A DNA stretch of 51,971 nucleotides from assembly GCF_002117935.1 (NCBI RefSeq), contig NZ_BDJE01000015.1, positions 1 through 51,971 of the forward strand, read 5' to 3'. Made by a program: the position numbers and the translations under genes. Shown here one piece after another: positions 34,498-44,200 of this stretch. The number at the start of each line of letters is the position of its first letter. The first letter of the stretch is position 1. The stretch comes from Nocardioides sp. PD653-B2. GTDB lineage: Bacteria; Actinomycetota; Actinomycetes; Propionibacteriales; Nocardioidaceae. The notes under the pieces were generated by a model that made no database searches, was not told the origin of the DNA, and saw only the letters and a program-made list of their open reading frames with translations.

Positions 34498-35453
34498 TCG
34501 TCACCCTGACCGCCAACCCGAGCCACGACCGCACGGTCGCGCTCGGTGGCCGGCTCGAGCGCGGCGCGGTGATCCGGGCCGAGTCGGTGACCTCCCAGGC
34601 CGGCGGCAAGGGCGTGAACATCTCTCGCGCCTCGGTCACTGCCGGGGTCCCGTCCATCGCGGTCCTGCCCGCACCGCCCGACGACCCGTTCGTCCACGAG
34701 CTGCTCTCCGCCGGCATCGACTGCCGCCCGGTCCCCACGAGCGGCGCGCTGCGGGTGAACATCACGATCAGCGAGCCCGACGGCACCACCACGAAGCTCA
34801 ACAGCCCGGGCCCCACGGTCACGCCCGAGGTCCTCACGGCGCTCACCGAGTCGCTGCGCCGCCGCGCGGGCAGCGCCGACTGGGTGGTCCTGGCCGGCTC
34901 GTTGCCGCCGGGTGCGCCCGTCGGGTGGTACGCCGAGCTGGTCGCCGCCCTGCGGGACACCGGCGCCCGGATCGCCGTCGACACCAGCGACGGCCCGCTG
35001 CACGCGCTCGTCGACAGGCTCGAGGTCGCCGCACCCCACCTGATGAAGCCGAACGGCGAGGAGCTCGCGTCGTTCGTCGGTGGCGACCCCGCCCTCCTCG
35101 AGGCCGACCCCGTCGCCGCCGCGTACGCCGCCGCCACCCTGGTCGACCGGGGCGTCGAGGCGGTGCTCGCCACGCTCGGCGCCCACGGCGCCGTCCTCGT
35201 CGACGCCCACGGCGCCTGGCACGCCACTCCCCCGGAGACCACGGTCGTCAGCACCGTCGGCGCCGGCGACTCCAGCCTCTTCGGCTACCTCCTCGGCGAC
35301 CTGCGCAGGCAGGGCCCCGACCAACGACTCGCGCTCGCCGTCGCCTACGGCAGCGCGGCCGCCGGACTCCCCGGCACGACCATTCCGCAACCCCACCAGG
35401 TCCGGCCCGAGCTCGTCTCGGTCCGTCGCCTCGACCTCACCCCGGGAGGGTGA
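34494..35453 (+). CDS. fruK: 1-phosphofructokinase
   Basis: This PfkB-type kinase phosphorylates fructose-1-phosphate to fructose-1,6-bisphosphate. The 319-residue protein has the N-terminal TLTANPSHDRTVALGG, SQAGGKGVNISRA near residues 37-49, WVVLAGSLPPGAPVGWY and the C-terminal catalytic STVGAGDSSLFGYL, with the GAGD Asp as base. It overlaps fruR by four bases, and fruA follows after a short gap with GGGAGGG before its ATG. Confidence 0.96.
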   Translation: MIVTLTANPSHDRTVALGGRLERGAVIRAESVTSQAGGKGVNISRASVTAGVPSIAVLPAPPDDPFVHELLSAGIDCRPVPTSGALRVNITISEPDGTTTKLNSPGPTVTPEVLTALTESLRRRAGSADWVVLAGSLPPGAPVGWYAELVAALRDTGARIAVDTSDGPLHALVDRLEVAAPHLMKPNGEELASFVGGDPALLEADPVAAAYAAATLVDRGVEAVLATLGAHGAVLVDAHGAWHATPPETTVVSTVGAGDSSLFGYLLGDLRRQGPDQRLALAVAYGSAAAGLPGTTIPQPHQVRPELVSVRRLDLTPGG

Positions 35454-35454
35454 C

Positions 35455-37524
35455 ATGTCCGATCTGATCAACGCCGACCTGGTGCGTCTCGACGCCGAGC
35501 TCGGCTCCGACAAGGACGCGGTGATCCGCGCCCTGGCCCGGATCGTCGCCGACGCCGGACGCGCCACCGACGTCGACCAGCTGGTCGAGGACGCCTTCGC
35601 CCGCGAGGCGAAGTCCGCGACCGGCCTGTCCGGCGGCATCGCGATCCCGCACTGCCGGACCGCCGGCGTCGAGGTGCCGACCCTCGCCTTCGCCCGGCTG
35701 CAGCCCCCGGTCGACTTCGGCGCCAAGGACGGCGCTGCCGACCTGGTGTTCCTCATCGCGGCCCCCGCCGGTGGCGACAACACCCACCTCCAGCTGCTGA
35801 CCAAGCTCGCCCGGGCCCTGGTCAAGCCGGCGTTCACCGACGCGCTGCGCGCCGCCACGTCCGCCGACGAGGTCGTCGCCCTGGTCAGCGAGGTCGTCGA
35901 CGCCGAGCCCGCGGCGAAGAAGGCCGCGGCCCCGGCTGCTCCCACGCCCACCGCGAAGCGCAGCCTGGTCGCGGTGACCGCCTGCCCGACCGGCATCGCG
36001 CACACCTACATGGCGGCCGAGGCCCTCGAGGCCGCCGCCGAGCGGGCCGGCGTCGACATCGCGGTCGAGACCCAGGGCTCCGCGGGGTCGACACCGCTGC
36101 CCGCGGACACGATCGCCGCGGCGTCCGCGGTGATCTTCGCGGTCGACGTCGGGGTCCGCGACCGCGGCCGGTTCGCCGGCAAGCCGCTCGTCTCCTCGAG
36201 CGTGAAGCGCCCGATCGACCAGGGCGACGCGATGATCGCCGAGGCGCTGCGCGCGGCCGACGACCCCCACGCGCCCCGCGTCGAGGGCGGTGGAGCCGAC
36301 AGCGGCTCCGGCGCCGGCGCGGGCACCGCGGGCGAGAGCTGGGGCGGACGCACCCGCCGGGTGCTGATGACCGGCGTCTCGTACATGATCCCCTTCGTCG
36401 CCGCCGGCGGCCTGCTGATCGCCCTGAGCTTCCTGCTCGGCGGCTACGAGATCGTCGGGCCGTACGGCGACATCGCCGTCGACAACACGATCTTCGACCT
36501 CCCCGACCCGCAGGCACTCGGCCTCGACCACGCACTGTTCGGCTCGGGCCTGGCCGCCTACATCGGTGCGCTGTTCTTCATCATCGGCAAGACCGCGTTC
36601 ATGCTCTTCATCCCGGCGCTGGCCGGCTACATCGCCTATGCCATCGCCGACCGGCCCGGCATCGCGCCCGGCTTCGTGATGGGCGGCCTAGCGGCCAACC
36701 TGTTCAACGTGCAGTCCGGCGGCGGCGTCGCGCTGCCGGCCACCGGCTTCCTCGGCGCCATCATCGGCGGCGTCCTCGCCGGTGTCATCGCGCACTGGGT
36801 CGCGGGCTGGAAGGTCCCCACCTGGATGCGCGGCCTGATGCCGGTGCTGGTCATCCCGCTGTTCACGTCGGTGGTCGCGGGCCTGCTGATGATCATGGTC
36901 TTCGGCAAGCCGATCGGCTGGCTGATGACCCAGCTCAACGACGGCCTGAACTCGCTCAACGGCAGCAGCGCGATCCTGCTCGGCGTGATCCTCGGCCTGA
37001 TGATGGCCTTCGATATGGGTGGCCCGCTCAACAAGGTCGCCTACAGCTTCGCCGCCGCCGGTGTCGGCGGTGCGGCCCTCGCGAGCGACGCCCCGCAGCT
37101 CAAGATCATGGCCGCGGTGATGCTCGCGGGCATGGTCCCGCCGCTGGCGCTGGCGCTCGCGACCGTCGTCCGCCCCGGCCTCTTCAACCAGGCCGAGCGG
37201 GAGAACGGCAAGGCCGCCTGGGCGCTCGGCGCCAGCTTCATCACCGAGGGCGCGATCCCGTTCGCCGCGGCCGACCCGCTGCGGGTGATCCCCGCGATCA
37301 TGGCCGGCAGCGCCGTCACCGGTGGCCTCTCGATGGCGCTCGACGTCGGCATCCGTGCCCCGCACGGCGGCATCTTCGTGCTCTTCGCGGTCAGCAACAT
37401 CGTCGGCTACCTGATCGCGCTGGTGGCAGGCACCCTCGTGGGCACCGCCGCGGTGATCGCCCTCAAGTCGATCGGCACCAAGGACCCGGAGCTCGCGACC
37501 GACCGCGAGCTCGCCACCGTCTGA
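35455..37524 (+). CDS. fruA: Fructose-specific PTS transporter, EIIABC fusion
   Basis: The 689-residue protein carries all PTS fructose modules in one chain: EIIA with phospho-His66 (GIAIPHCRTAG), an Ala/Pro linker, EIIB with phospho-Cys177 (VAVTACPTGIAHTYMAAEAL), and a membrane EIIC domain from about residue 300 with many helices (LMTGVSYMIPFVAAGGLLIALSF; GVILGLMMAFDMGGPLNKVAY; GASFITEGAIPFAAADPLRVIP). It imports fructose and phosphorylates it to fructose-1-phosphate. The phosphate chain is ptsI, ptsH, then this protein; fruK acts on the product. Confidence 0.97.
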   Translation: MSDLINADLVRLDAELGSDKDAVIRALARIVADAGRATDVDQLVEDAFAREAKSATGLSGGIAIPHCRTAGVEVPTLAFARLQPPVDFGAKDGAADLVFLIAAPAGGDNTHLQLLTKLARALVKPAFTDALRAATSADEVVALVSEVVDAEPAAKKAAAPAAPTPTAKRSLVAVTACPTGIAHTYMAAEALEAAAERAGVDIAVETQGSAGSTPLPADTIAAASAVIFAVDVGVRDRGRFAGKPLVSSSVKRPIDQGDAMIAEALRAADDPHAPRVEGGGADSGSGAGAGTAGESWGGRTRRVLMTGVSYMIPFVAAGGLLIALSFLLGGYEIVGPYGDIAVDNTIFDLPDPQALGLDHALFGSGLAAYIGALFFIIGKTAFMLFIPALAGYIAYAIADRPGIAPGFVMGGLAANLFNVQSGGGVALPATGFLGAIIGGVLAGVIAHWVAGWKVPTWMRGLMPVLVIPLFTSVVAGLLMIMVFGKPIGWLMTQLNDGLNSLNGSSAILLGVILGLMMAFDMGGPLNKVAYSFAAAGVGGAALASDAPQLKIMAAVMLAGMVPPLALALATVVRPGLFNQAERENGKAAWALGASFITEGAIPFAAADPLRVIPAIMAGSAVTGGLSMALDVGIRAPHGGIFVLFAVSNIVGYLIALVAGTLVGTAAVIALKSIGTKDPELATDRELATV

Positions 37525-37553
37525 CCCCCACTCGTCGAACCAAGGAGAACAGC

Positions 37554-37814
37554 ATGCCCAGCAAGACCGTCGCCGTCGGCTCCTCCGTCGGCCTGCACGC
37601 CCGGCCCGCCCAGCTCATCTCCGAGGCGGCCGAGGAGCTCGACGCCGAGGTGTTCATCGCGATCCCCGGCGACGAGCCGGTCGACGCCAGCTCGTCGTTG
37701 ATGATCATGACCCTCGGCGCCGGCCCCGGCGACCTGGTCGAGGTCAGCAGCGACGACCAGGCCGCCCTCGACGCGATCGTCGCGCTGGTCGAGAAGGACC
37801 TGGATGCGACCTGA
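37554..37814 (+). CDS. ptsH: HPr phosphocarrier protein
   Basis: The 86-residue protein has the active His15 in SSVGLHARPAQLISEAA and a SSSLMIMTLG segment where HPr carries its regulatory Ser. It shuttles phosphate from Enzyme I to FruA. An AAGGAGAAC site precedes the ATG. It completes the fruRKA-ptsH operon, so the window holds a self-sufficient fructose PTS. Confidence 0.96.
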   Translation: MPSKTVAVGSSVGLHARPAQLISEAAEELDAEVFIAIPGDEPVDASSSLMIMTLGAGPGDLVEVSSDDQAALDAIVALVEKDLDAT

Positions 37815-37860
37815 GCAGGGCGCGCCAGGACGGCGCGGCTGAGGGACGACGTGGCGGCGG

Positions 37861-38841
37861 CTACTCGACCGGCGACGAGCTCCGCAGCGCCAGGTAGACG
37901 GCGCGCACGCCGACGGCGCGCTCGAGCTCGCGCATCACGCTGCCGAAGAACTGCTCGCGGTAGGTCTCGTCGGTCACGGTCGACACCGTGAGGTAGAGGC
38001 CGGAGAACGCCGCGAGGAAGGTCGACACCTGCACGAGGCCCCGCGACGGGATGAACGGCGGATCGGTCTGCCAGGCGTCCATCACCGGGGTCGTCATCGT
38101 GATCGCGCCGAACACCATGAGGAACACGAAGACCGACAGCGACAGCAGCAGCACCTGCACGGTCTGGACGATGATCAGCACCAGGATCAGGTTCCAGCGC
38201 TCGTAGCCGGTGACCTCGGCGTACGCCGCGGGGTCGGCCTCGGGGTCGTCGATCAGCTCGCGGCAGACCTGCTCGAGCGGGGTGCGCGCACACGCGCGCA
38301 CGAGGAACGCCTCGTCGACGTGGTCGTCGGCGCGGTCGACCTCCTCGGGCAGGCGCACGAACAGGAACGCGACGGCGAGACCGGCGAACAGCAGCACGAC
38401 CAGCCAGAGGTCGCCGACGGTGAGGTTGGACGCGACCTGCCACATCTCGGTGTTGATGAAGAGGAACGTGATCGCGAGCAGCAGCAGCGGCAGCGCGCGG
38501 GTCGTCATCGGCAGCAGGGTGCGCAGGCTGCCGAAGGTGCGGCCCAGCGCCCAGGTGACGATCTGGCGTGCGTGCAGCGCGGTGAGTGCGTACCAGAGCG
38601 CGGCCAGCAGACCGAGCGAGACGAGGGTGGCGGGGGCCGCGCTGAACTCCTCGAGCCGCCACGCGAGCACCACGCCCGCGCCCGCGGCGAGCAGGGCCAC
38701 GACGAGCACGAGCGGGACGGTCCGCTTCAGGCGCAGCGCGGTGCGGACGTCCGCCCGCTTCTCGGGCACGAAGTAGGACAGCCCGTGCTGCAGGAACCAC
38801 ACGTCGGTGGCCTCGACGACGTCCCGCGGGGCCCCGGGCAT
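37861..38841 (-). CDS. Multi-pass membrane protein coupled to ribF
   Basis: The 326-residue protein has about six membrane segments (VPLVLVVALLAAGAGVVLAW near 42-61; LVSLGLLAALWYALTAL; ALPLLLLAITFLFINTEMWQVA; LWLVVLLFAGLAVAFLFV; LILVLIIVQTVQVLLLSLSVFVFLMVFGAI) and a soluble middle (LPEEVDRADDHVDEAFLVRACARTPLE). The C-terminal region contains SRGLVQVSTFLAAFSGLYLTVSTVTDETYREQFF. I do not recognise a family. ATG at 38841 overlaps the ribF stop by one base (TGATG), so it is translated with ribF. Confidence 0.82.
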   Translation of the reverse strand: MPGAPRDVVEATDVWFLQHGLSYFVPEKRADVRTALRLKRTVPLVLVVALLAAGAGVVLAWRLEEFSAAPATLVSLGLLAALWYALTALHARQIVTWALGRTFGSLRTLLPMTTRALPLLLLAITFLFINTEMWQVASNLTVGDLWLVVLLFAGLAVAFLFVRLPEEVDRADDHVDEAFLVRACARTPLEQVCRELIDDPEADPAAYAEVTGYERWNLILVLIIVQTVQVLLLSLSVFVFLMVFGAITMTTPVMDAWQTDPPFIPSRGLVQVSTFLAAFSGLYLTVSTVTDETYREQFFGSVMRELERAVGVRAVYLALRSSSPVE

Positions 38842-39779
38842 CAGCCGGCGCCGAGCAGCTCGCGCGCCCGGTCGACGTCGTCGGTCATCTGCTCGACGAG
38901 CCCCTCGACGCCCTCGAAGGCGACCATGCCGCGGAGCCGTTCGACGAAGCTGACCTCGACCTCCACGCCGTACAGCTCGAGGTCGGTGCGGTCGAGCACG
39001 TAGCTCTCCACCCGGCGGGGACGCGCGCCGGCGAACGTCGGGTTGGTGCCGACGCTGATCGCCGCGGGGTAGCGCTCCCCCGTGTCGAGCCGGCGCAGCC
39101 AGCCGGCGTAGACGCCGTCGGGCGGCGCGGCCGTCATCGTGTCGGTGGGGACGTTGGCGGTCGGGTAGCCGAGCTCGCGGCCGCGCTGGTCGCCCTGCAC
39201 GACGACACCGCGCACGGCGTACGGACGGCCCAGCGCCTCGGCGGCCCCGGCGACGTCGCCGGCCGCCAGGCTCATCCGGACGTACGTCGACGACCACACC
39301 TGCGGGCCGCCGTCGAGCGGGATCCCCTCGGCCGTGAAGCCGAACCGCTCACCGGTCGTCCGCAGGGTCGCGACGTCGCCCGCGGCCCGGTGCCCGAAGC
39401 GGAAGTTCGCGCCGACCACGACCACGGCGGCGTGCAGGCTGTCGACCAGCACCCGCTCGACGAACTCCTCGGGGGTCCAGTTCGCGACGTCCATGTCGAA
39501 GGGCAGCGCGAGCACGGCGTCGGCCCCGGCGTCCACGAGCAGCTCGGCGCGCACCTCGAGCGAGGTCAGCGTCGTCGGCGCGTGCTCGGGCCGCAGCACG
39601 GCCATCGGGTGCGGGTCGAAGGTGACCGCGACCACGAGCAGCGAGCGCTCGTCGGCGATCTCGCGCGCCCGCGCGAGCACGTGCCGGTGCCCCAGGTGCA
39701 CGCCGTCGAAGTTGCCGACCACGACGGCGGTGGGTCCGACGTCGGCCGGGACCTCGTCGAGGGAGCGCCAGATCTGCAC
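38841..39779 (-). CDS. ribF: Bifunctional riboflavin kinase/FAD synthetase
   Basis: RibF makes FMN from riboflavin and FAD from FMN. The 312-residue protein has the N-terminal nucleotidyltransferase domain (VVVGNFDGVHLGHRHVL with the GxHxGH-like site; VTFDPHPMAVL; VVGANFRFGHRAAG; STYVRMSLAAGD) and the C-terminal kinase domain (GRELGYPTANVP; AAISVGTNPTFAG; ELYGVEVEVSFVERLRG). The GTG at 39779 is seven bases after TAGAGT (39787-39792), so it may have its own leaderless promoter at the end of truB. Confidence 0.97.
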   Translation of the reverse strand: MQIWRSLDEVPADVGPTAVVVGNFDGVHLGHRHVLARAREIADERSLLVVAVTFDPHPMAVLRPEHAPTTLTSLEVRAELLVDAGADAVLALPFDMDVANWTPEEFVERVLVDSLHAAVVVVGANFRFGHRAAGDVATLRTTGERFGFTAEGIPLDGGPQVWSSTYVRMSLAAGDVAGAAEALGRPYAVRGVVVQGDQRGRELGYPTANVPTDTMTAAPPDGVYAGWLRRLDTGERYPAAISVGTNPTFAGARPRRVESYVLDRTDLELYGVEVEVSFVERLRGMVAFEGVEGLVEQMTDDVDRARELLGAG

Positions 39780-39786
39780 GGGCAGG

Positions 39787-39792
39787 ACTCTA
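39787..39792 (-). promoter_or_regulatory. Likely -10 box of ribF (TAGAGT)
   Basis: On the minus strand TAGAGT lies seven bases before the ribF GTG, just after the truB stop. No Shine-Dalgarno sequence is present, so a leaderless start is likely. Confidence 0.45.
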
Positions 39793-39800
39793 TCCGTGGC

Positions 39801-40667
39801 TCAGGCGAAGACGGCGACGGCCTTGGCCGTCTCGCCCCGCGGCTCGTAGAGAGCCAGGAACTCGCCGTCGGGGGCGAAGACCGCGGTGAGGCCGGCCAGG
39901 TCGAGGTCGAGCGCCCGGCCGACGCGCACGTCGGCGGCCTGCGCGTCGTCGAGGTCGACCGCGACGAAGGCCGCCCGGGCCGCCTCGGCGATGGGCAGCA
40001 TCGTGAAGTCGTCGCCCAGCTCCTCCAGCGTGCGCGCGGCCGCCAGGTCGTAGGGGCCGACCGCCGTACGGCGCAGCGCGGTCAGGTGGCCGCCGACCCC
40101 GAGCCGAGCACCGAGGTCGCGGGCGATCGCCCGGATGTAGGTGCCGCTCGAGCAGCGCACCGAGACGTCGACGTCCACGACCTCGCCGGCGCGACGGATG
40201 TCGTGGACGACCAGCTCGTGGACGGTGACCGGCCGGGCCTTCAGCTCGACGTCCTCGCCGTCGCGCACCCGCTGGTAGGCGCGCTTGCCGTCGACCTTGA
40301 TCGCGGAGACCGCGGTCGGGACCTGCTCGATGTCACCGACGAACTCCCCCGCCGCCGCGCGGACCACGGCATCGTCGAGAGCCGCGGCCGAGACCGTCGC
40401 GGTGACCTCGCCCTCGGCGTCGTCCGTGGTGGTGGCGACGCCGAGCCGGATGGTGGCGTCGTACCCCTTCTCGGTCAGCATCAGGTGACCGAGCAGGCGG
40501 GTGGCGCGGTTGACCCCGAGCACCAGCACGCCCGTCGCCATCGGGTCGAGGGTGCCGGCGTGGCCGACCTTGCGGGTGCCGGCGAGTCGACGGACGCGGG
40601 ACACGACGTCGTGCGACGTCATGCCGCCTGGCTTGTCGACGACGACCAGCCCGGGCTCAGCGGTCAC
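39801..40667 (-). CDS. truB: tRNA pseudouridine(55) synthase
   Basis: TruB makes the universal pseudouridine of the tRNA T-loop. The 288-residue protein has [19 protein letters not shown] near the N-terminus and the catalytic [17 protein letters not shown] with Asp41, then GYDATIRLG and [13 protein letters not shown]. The C-terminal part is the PUA-like domain ([17 protein letters not shown]). The GTG start overlaps the rbfA stop by four bases. Confidence 0.97.
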   Translation of the reverse strand: MTAEPGLVVVDKPGGMTSHDVVSRVRRLAGTRKVGHAGTLDPMATGVLVLGVNRATRLLGHLMLTEKGYDATIRLGVATTTDDAEGEVTATVSAAALDDAVVRAAAGEFVGDIEQVPTAVSAIKVDGKRAYQRVRDGEDVELKARPVTVHELVVHDIRRAGEVVDVDVSVRCSSGTYIRAIARDLGARLGVGGHLTALRRTAVGPYDLAAARTLEELGDDFTMLPIAEAARAAFVAVDLDDAQAADVRVGRALDLDLAGLTAVFAPDGEFLALYEPRGETAKAVAVFA

Positions 40668-41131
40668 TTCTCGTCGTCGTCCTCGTCGAGGTCCTCGTCG
40701 GCGGCCTCGCGCGGCTTCTTGTACGGGTCCTCGTCGCCGGCGTACGACTCGACGCGGCGGGCCGCGACCTCGTCGTCCAGCGCCTTGGCCCGGGCCAGCA
40801 CCTCGTCGAGGTGCCGGGCGGTCTCGGGCAGGGCGTCGGCGATGAAGGTCAGCGTCGGGGCGGTCCGCATGCCGAGCTGCTTGGCGACCTCGGAGCGGAG
40901 CAGGCCCTTGGCCGACTCCAGCGCCGCGGCGGTGTTGGCGAGCGCGGTCTCGTCGTCGCCGGTGGCGTCGAGCACGGTGTAGAAGATCGTCGCCTGCTGG
41001 GAGTCACCGGTGAGCCGGACGTCGGTGATGGTCACGAATCCGAGACGCGGGTCCTTGACCCGTCGCTCCAACATCTCCGCGACGATCACCTGGATCCGGT
41101 CGGCGATCTTGCGCACTCGTGGGCTGGCCAT
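40664..41131 (-). CDS. rbfA: 30S ribosome-binding factor A
   Basis: RbfA helps mature 16S rRNA and is needed for growth in the cold. The 155-residue protein has [52 protein letters not shown] and a typical C-terminal acidic tail (DLDEDDDEK). ATG 41131 has a purine-rich GAGAGAGTAGGA upstream. It follows infB across an unusual long hairpin (41155-41201). The phosphoesterase and DinF genes seen between rbfA and truB in mycobacteria are absent. Confidence 0.96.
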   Translation of the reverse strand: MASPRVRKIADRIQVIVAEMLERRVKDPRLGFVTITDVRLTGDSQQATIFYTVLDATGDDETALANTAAALESAKGLLRSEVAKQLGMRTAPTLTFIADALPETARHLDEVLARAKALDDEVAARRVESYAGDEDPYKKPREAADEDLDEDDDEK

Positions 41132-41154
41132 GGTTCCTACTCTCTCCAATGATC

Positions 41155-41201
41155 GAGTCGGCGCCACCTCGACCCCCGGAGGGGTGAGGTGGCGCCGACT
41201 C
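41155..41201 (-). terminator. Very strong hairpin between infB and rbfA
   Basis: GAGTCGGCGCCACCTC (41155-41170) and GAGGTGGCGCCGACTC (41186-41201) pair perfectly over 16 bases. After a one-base bulge, ACCCC (41172-41176) pairs with GGGGT (41181-41185) around CGGA. It starts 9 bases after the infB stop and ends 23 bases before rbfA. There is no T-tract. It could attenuate or separate rbfA expression, or protect the infB transcript end. Confidence 0.7.
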
Positions 41202-41210
41202 GGTGGTGCA

Positions 41211-44060
41211 TCAGGTGCGCGCGATTTCCTTCATCTCGAAGGACTCCACGATGTCGCCGATCTCGATGTTCTGGTAGTTCTTCAGCACGAGACCGCACTC
41301 GAAGCCCTCGCGGACCTCGGACGCGTCGTCCTTCTCCCGCTTCAGCGACGCCAGGTCGAGGTTGTCGGCCACGATCGCGCCGTCCCGCAGCAGGCGCGCC
41401 TTGGCGTTGCGACGGATCAGGCCACTGGTGACCATGCAACCGGCGATGTTGCCGATCTTCGACGAGCGGAAGATGTTGCGGATCTCCGCCTGGCCGAGCA
41501 CGGACTCCTCGTAGACGGGCTTGAGCATGCCCTTGAGGGCCGCCTCGATCTCCTCGATGGCGTTGTAGATGACCGAGTAGTACCGGATCTCCACGCCTTC
41601 CTTGTCCGCCATCTCGGTCGCCTTGCCCTGGGGCCGGACGTTGAAGCCGATGATGATGGCGTCGGAGGCCGCAGCCAGGTCGACGTTGGTCTCGGTGATC
41701 GCACCGACACCGCGGTCGATGACCCGGAGGGTGACCTCCTCGCCGACGTCGATCTGCGAGAGGGCGTCCTCGAGCGCCTCGACCGAACCGGACACGTCGC
41801 CCTTGAGGATGAGGTTGAGCTCCTGGCTCTCGCCCTTCTCCATGGAGGCCATGAAGTCCTCGAGCGTACGGCGGACGCGACGCTTGGCCTGCATGGCCGC
41901 ACGCTCGCGTGCCTCACGCTTCTCGGCGATCTGGCGGGCCATGCGGTCGTCCTCGACCACGATGAAGTTCTGGCCCGCACCCGGCACCGCGGTGAGACCG
42001 AGCACCATCGCGGGACGCGACGGGTCGGCTTCGGTGATGTTCTCACCGTGCTCGTCGAGCATCGCGCGGACGCGGCCGTAGCCGGCGCCGGCGACGATCG
42101 AGTCGCCCACGCGGAGCGTTCCGCGCTGGACCAGCACCGTGGCGACCGGACCGCGACCGCGGTCCAGGTGCGCCTCGACGACGAGTCCCTGGGCGTCCTG
42201 CGTGGGGTTGGCCCGCAGGTCGAGCGACGCGTCGGCGGTCAGGATGACCGCCTCGAGCAGCTTGTCGAGGTTGAGCCCGGACTTCGCGGAGACGTCGACG
42301 AACATCGAGTCGCCGCCGTACTCCTCGGGGACCAGGCCGTACTCGGTCAGCTGGCCGCGGACCTTGGTCGGGTCGGCGTCCGGCTTGTCGATCTTGTTGA
42401 CCGCGACCACGATCGGGACGCCGGCGGCCTTGGCGTGGTTGAGCGCCTCGACCGTCTGCGGCATCACGCCGTCGTCGGCCGCGACCACGAGGATCGCGAT
42501 GTCGGTCGCCTGCGCACCACGAGCACGCATGGCGGTGAACGCCTCGTGACCCGGGGTGTCGATGAAGGTGATCCGACGCTCGTTGCCGTCGACCTCGGCC
42601 GTGACCTGGTAGGCACCGATGTGCTGCGTGATGCCACCGGCCTCCTTGTCGACGACGTTCGCGTTGCGGAGCGCGTCGAGGAGCTTGGTCTTTCCGTGGT
42701 CGACGTGACCCATGACGGTCACGACCGGCGGACGGATGACCAGGTCCGACTCGTCGCCCTCGTCCTCACCGAACTCGAGGTCGAACGACTCCAGCAGCTC
42801 GCGGTCCTCGTCCTCCGGAGAGATGACGAGTACGACGTAGTTGAGCTCCTCGCCGAGCAGCTCGAACGTCTCGTCGTTCACGGACTCGGTCGCGGTGACC
42901 ATCTCGCCGAGGCTGAACAGCATCTGCACCAGCGAAGCGGCGTCGACGTTGATGCGCTCGGCGAAGTCGGTCAGCGATGCGCCGCGCGGCAGGCGAACGG
43001 TCTCGCCGTTGCCCTTGCGGACGCGGATGCCACCGATCGTCGGGGCCTCCATGGCCTCGAACTCCTGGCGACGGGCGCGCTTCGACTTGCGACCGCGACG
43101 CGACGGACCACCGGGGCGACCGAAGGCACCCTGGGTCTGACCACGCTGGCCGGGACGGGTGGGGCGACCACCGCTCGGGAAGCCGCCGGGGCGACCCGGA
43201 GCACCACCGGGAGCACCGCCACCACCGGGCGCACCGCGACCCGGGGCACCGCCGCGGGCCGGAGCACCGCCACGGGCACCACCGGGACCACCGGGGCCAC
43301 CACGGGCGCCGCCGGGACCACCGGGGCCGCGGCCACCGGGGCCGCCACCGAAGGCGGCCGGAGACTTGGGCATCATCGCCGGGTTGGGGCGCGGCATGCC
43401 GGGACGGCCGGGCACGCCACCGTCACGGGCGGCCGGGGGCCGCGGCGGACGGTTGTCGCCGCCGGCAGCGGGCGCACCGGCAGCGGGAGCGGCCGGGTCG
43501 ACGCCACGGGCCGGGGCGGGCTTGCGGCCCATGCCCTGGCTGGACGCGAACGGGTTGTTGCCGGGACGCGGGGCGCCGCTGGGCTTGCCGACCGGTCGGG
43601 GGGCGGGAGCCTTCGGGGTCGCCGAGGCGGCGGGCGCGCCGGCCTCGGCCGGGGGCTCCGGGGTCTCGGCGGCGGGCGCCTCCGGCTCCGCAGCGGCAGC
43701 CTTCTTGGGGCCGGGCTTCGGGGCGCTGGGCGCGTCGTCGGCGGGGGTCTCCACCACGGGCTCGGCGACCGGCGCCGCGGGCTCCGCGGCGGGAGCCTCG
43801 GCCTCGGGCTCTGCGGGCGCAGCAGCCTTCTTGGCCGGCGCGCGGGGGCCGGGCTTGGCGGCGGAGGTCTCGGCGGGTGCTGCCGGCGCGGAGGCCTTCA
43901 GCGACTCGCCGACCTCCTTGCGGAAACGCATCTCCGCAGGGAGCTCGACAGTGGAGCTCGCCGACTTGACGAACTCCCCCATCTCCTTGAACTTCTCGAG
44001 AACGAACTTGCTCTCGACACCGAACTCTTTGGCGAGTTCGTGAACTCGGGTCTTAGCCAC
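41211..44060 (-). CDS. infB: Translation initiation factor IF-2
   Basis: IF-2 brings initiator tRNA to the 30S subunit. The 949-residue protein has the N-terminal IF2N domain ([29 protein letters not shown]), a long Ala/Pro/Gly linker (about residues 52-330), a second IF2N domain (about 355-405), the GTPase domain with GHVDHGKT (451-458), DTPGHEAF and NKID, then the domains that bind tRNA. The GTG at 44060 follows AGGAGAAGC. The linker is long even for actinobacteria and includes a Gly-rich repeat. Confidence 0.98.
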   Translation of the reverse strand: MAKTRVHELAKEFGVESKFVLEKFKEMGEFVKSASSTVELPAEMRFRKEVGESLKASAPAAPAETSAAKPGPRAPAKKAAAPAEPEAEAPAAEPAAPVAEPVVETPADDAPSAPKPGPKKAAAAEPEAPAAETPEPPAEAGAPAASATPKAPAPRPVGKPSGAPRPGNNPFASSQGMGRKPAPARGVDPAAPAAGAPAAGGDNRPPRPPAARDGGVPGRPGMPRPNPAMMPKSPAAFGGGPGGRGPGGPGGARGGPGGPGGARGGAPARGGAPGRGAPGGGGAPGGAPGRPGGFPSGGRPTRPGQRGQTQGAFGRPGGPSRRGRKSKRARRQEFEAMEAPTIGGIRVRKGNGETVRLPRGASLTDFAERINVDAASLVQMLFSLGEMVTATESVNDETFELLGEELNYVVLVISPEDEDRELLESFDLEFGEDEGDESDLVIRPPVVTVMGHVDHGKTKLLDALRNANVVDKEAGGITQHIGAYQVTAEVDGNERRITFIDTPGHEAFTAMRARGAQATDIAILVVAADDGVMPQTVEALNHAKAAGVPIVVAVNKIDKPDADPTKVRGQLTEYGLVPEEYGGDSMFVDVSAKSGLNLDKLLEAVILTADASLDLRANPTQDAQGLVVEAHLDRGRGPVATVLVQRGTLRVGDSIVAGAGYGRVRAMLDEHGENITEADPSRPAMVLGLTAVPGAGQNFIVVEDDRMARQIAEKREARERAAMQAKRRVRRTLEDFMASMEKGESQELNLILKGDVSGSVEALEDALSQIDVGEEVTLRVIDRGVGAITETNVDLAAASDAIIIGFNVRPQGKATEMADKEGVEIRYYSVIYNAIEEIEAALKGMLKPVYEESVLGQAEIRNIFRSSKIGNIAGCMVTSGLIRRNAKARLLRDGAIVADNLDLASLKREKDDASEVREGFECGLVLKNYQNIEIGDIVESFEMKEIART
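43161..43352 (-). repeat. Gly-rich repeat region inside the IF-2 linker
   Basis: Codons for residues about 237-300 of IF-2 encode repeated GGPGG, GGARGG and GGAPGR units. The DNA has short tandem CACCGGG/GGACCACC-type repeats. Such regions change length easily by slippage; they are disordered in the protein. Confidence 0.6.
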
Positions 44061-44200
44061 GCTTCTCCTTCTGGCCTGAGACCCGGGTCCAGTTCTTTGC
44101 TGGGGGGTGATTCAGACCGTTAGTGGTGGTGCATGCTCATCGGAAAGAACTCATCGAGTGCTCATGAGCTGCTGCTCCAGTTTCTGTCGGTCGATCAGGG

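Noticed and set aside
43161..43480. Short tandem repeats resembling a CRISPR or minisatellite
   Set aside because: They follow codons of the Gly/Pro/Ala-rich IF-2 linker and have no spacer structure.
41010..44123. Plus-strand open frame of about 1037 codons opposite infB
   Set aside because: Antisense shadow of infB; its composition (His/Asp/Val/Leu/Thr runs) mirrors the opposite strand and no family is recognised.
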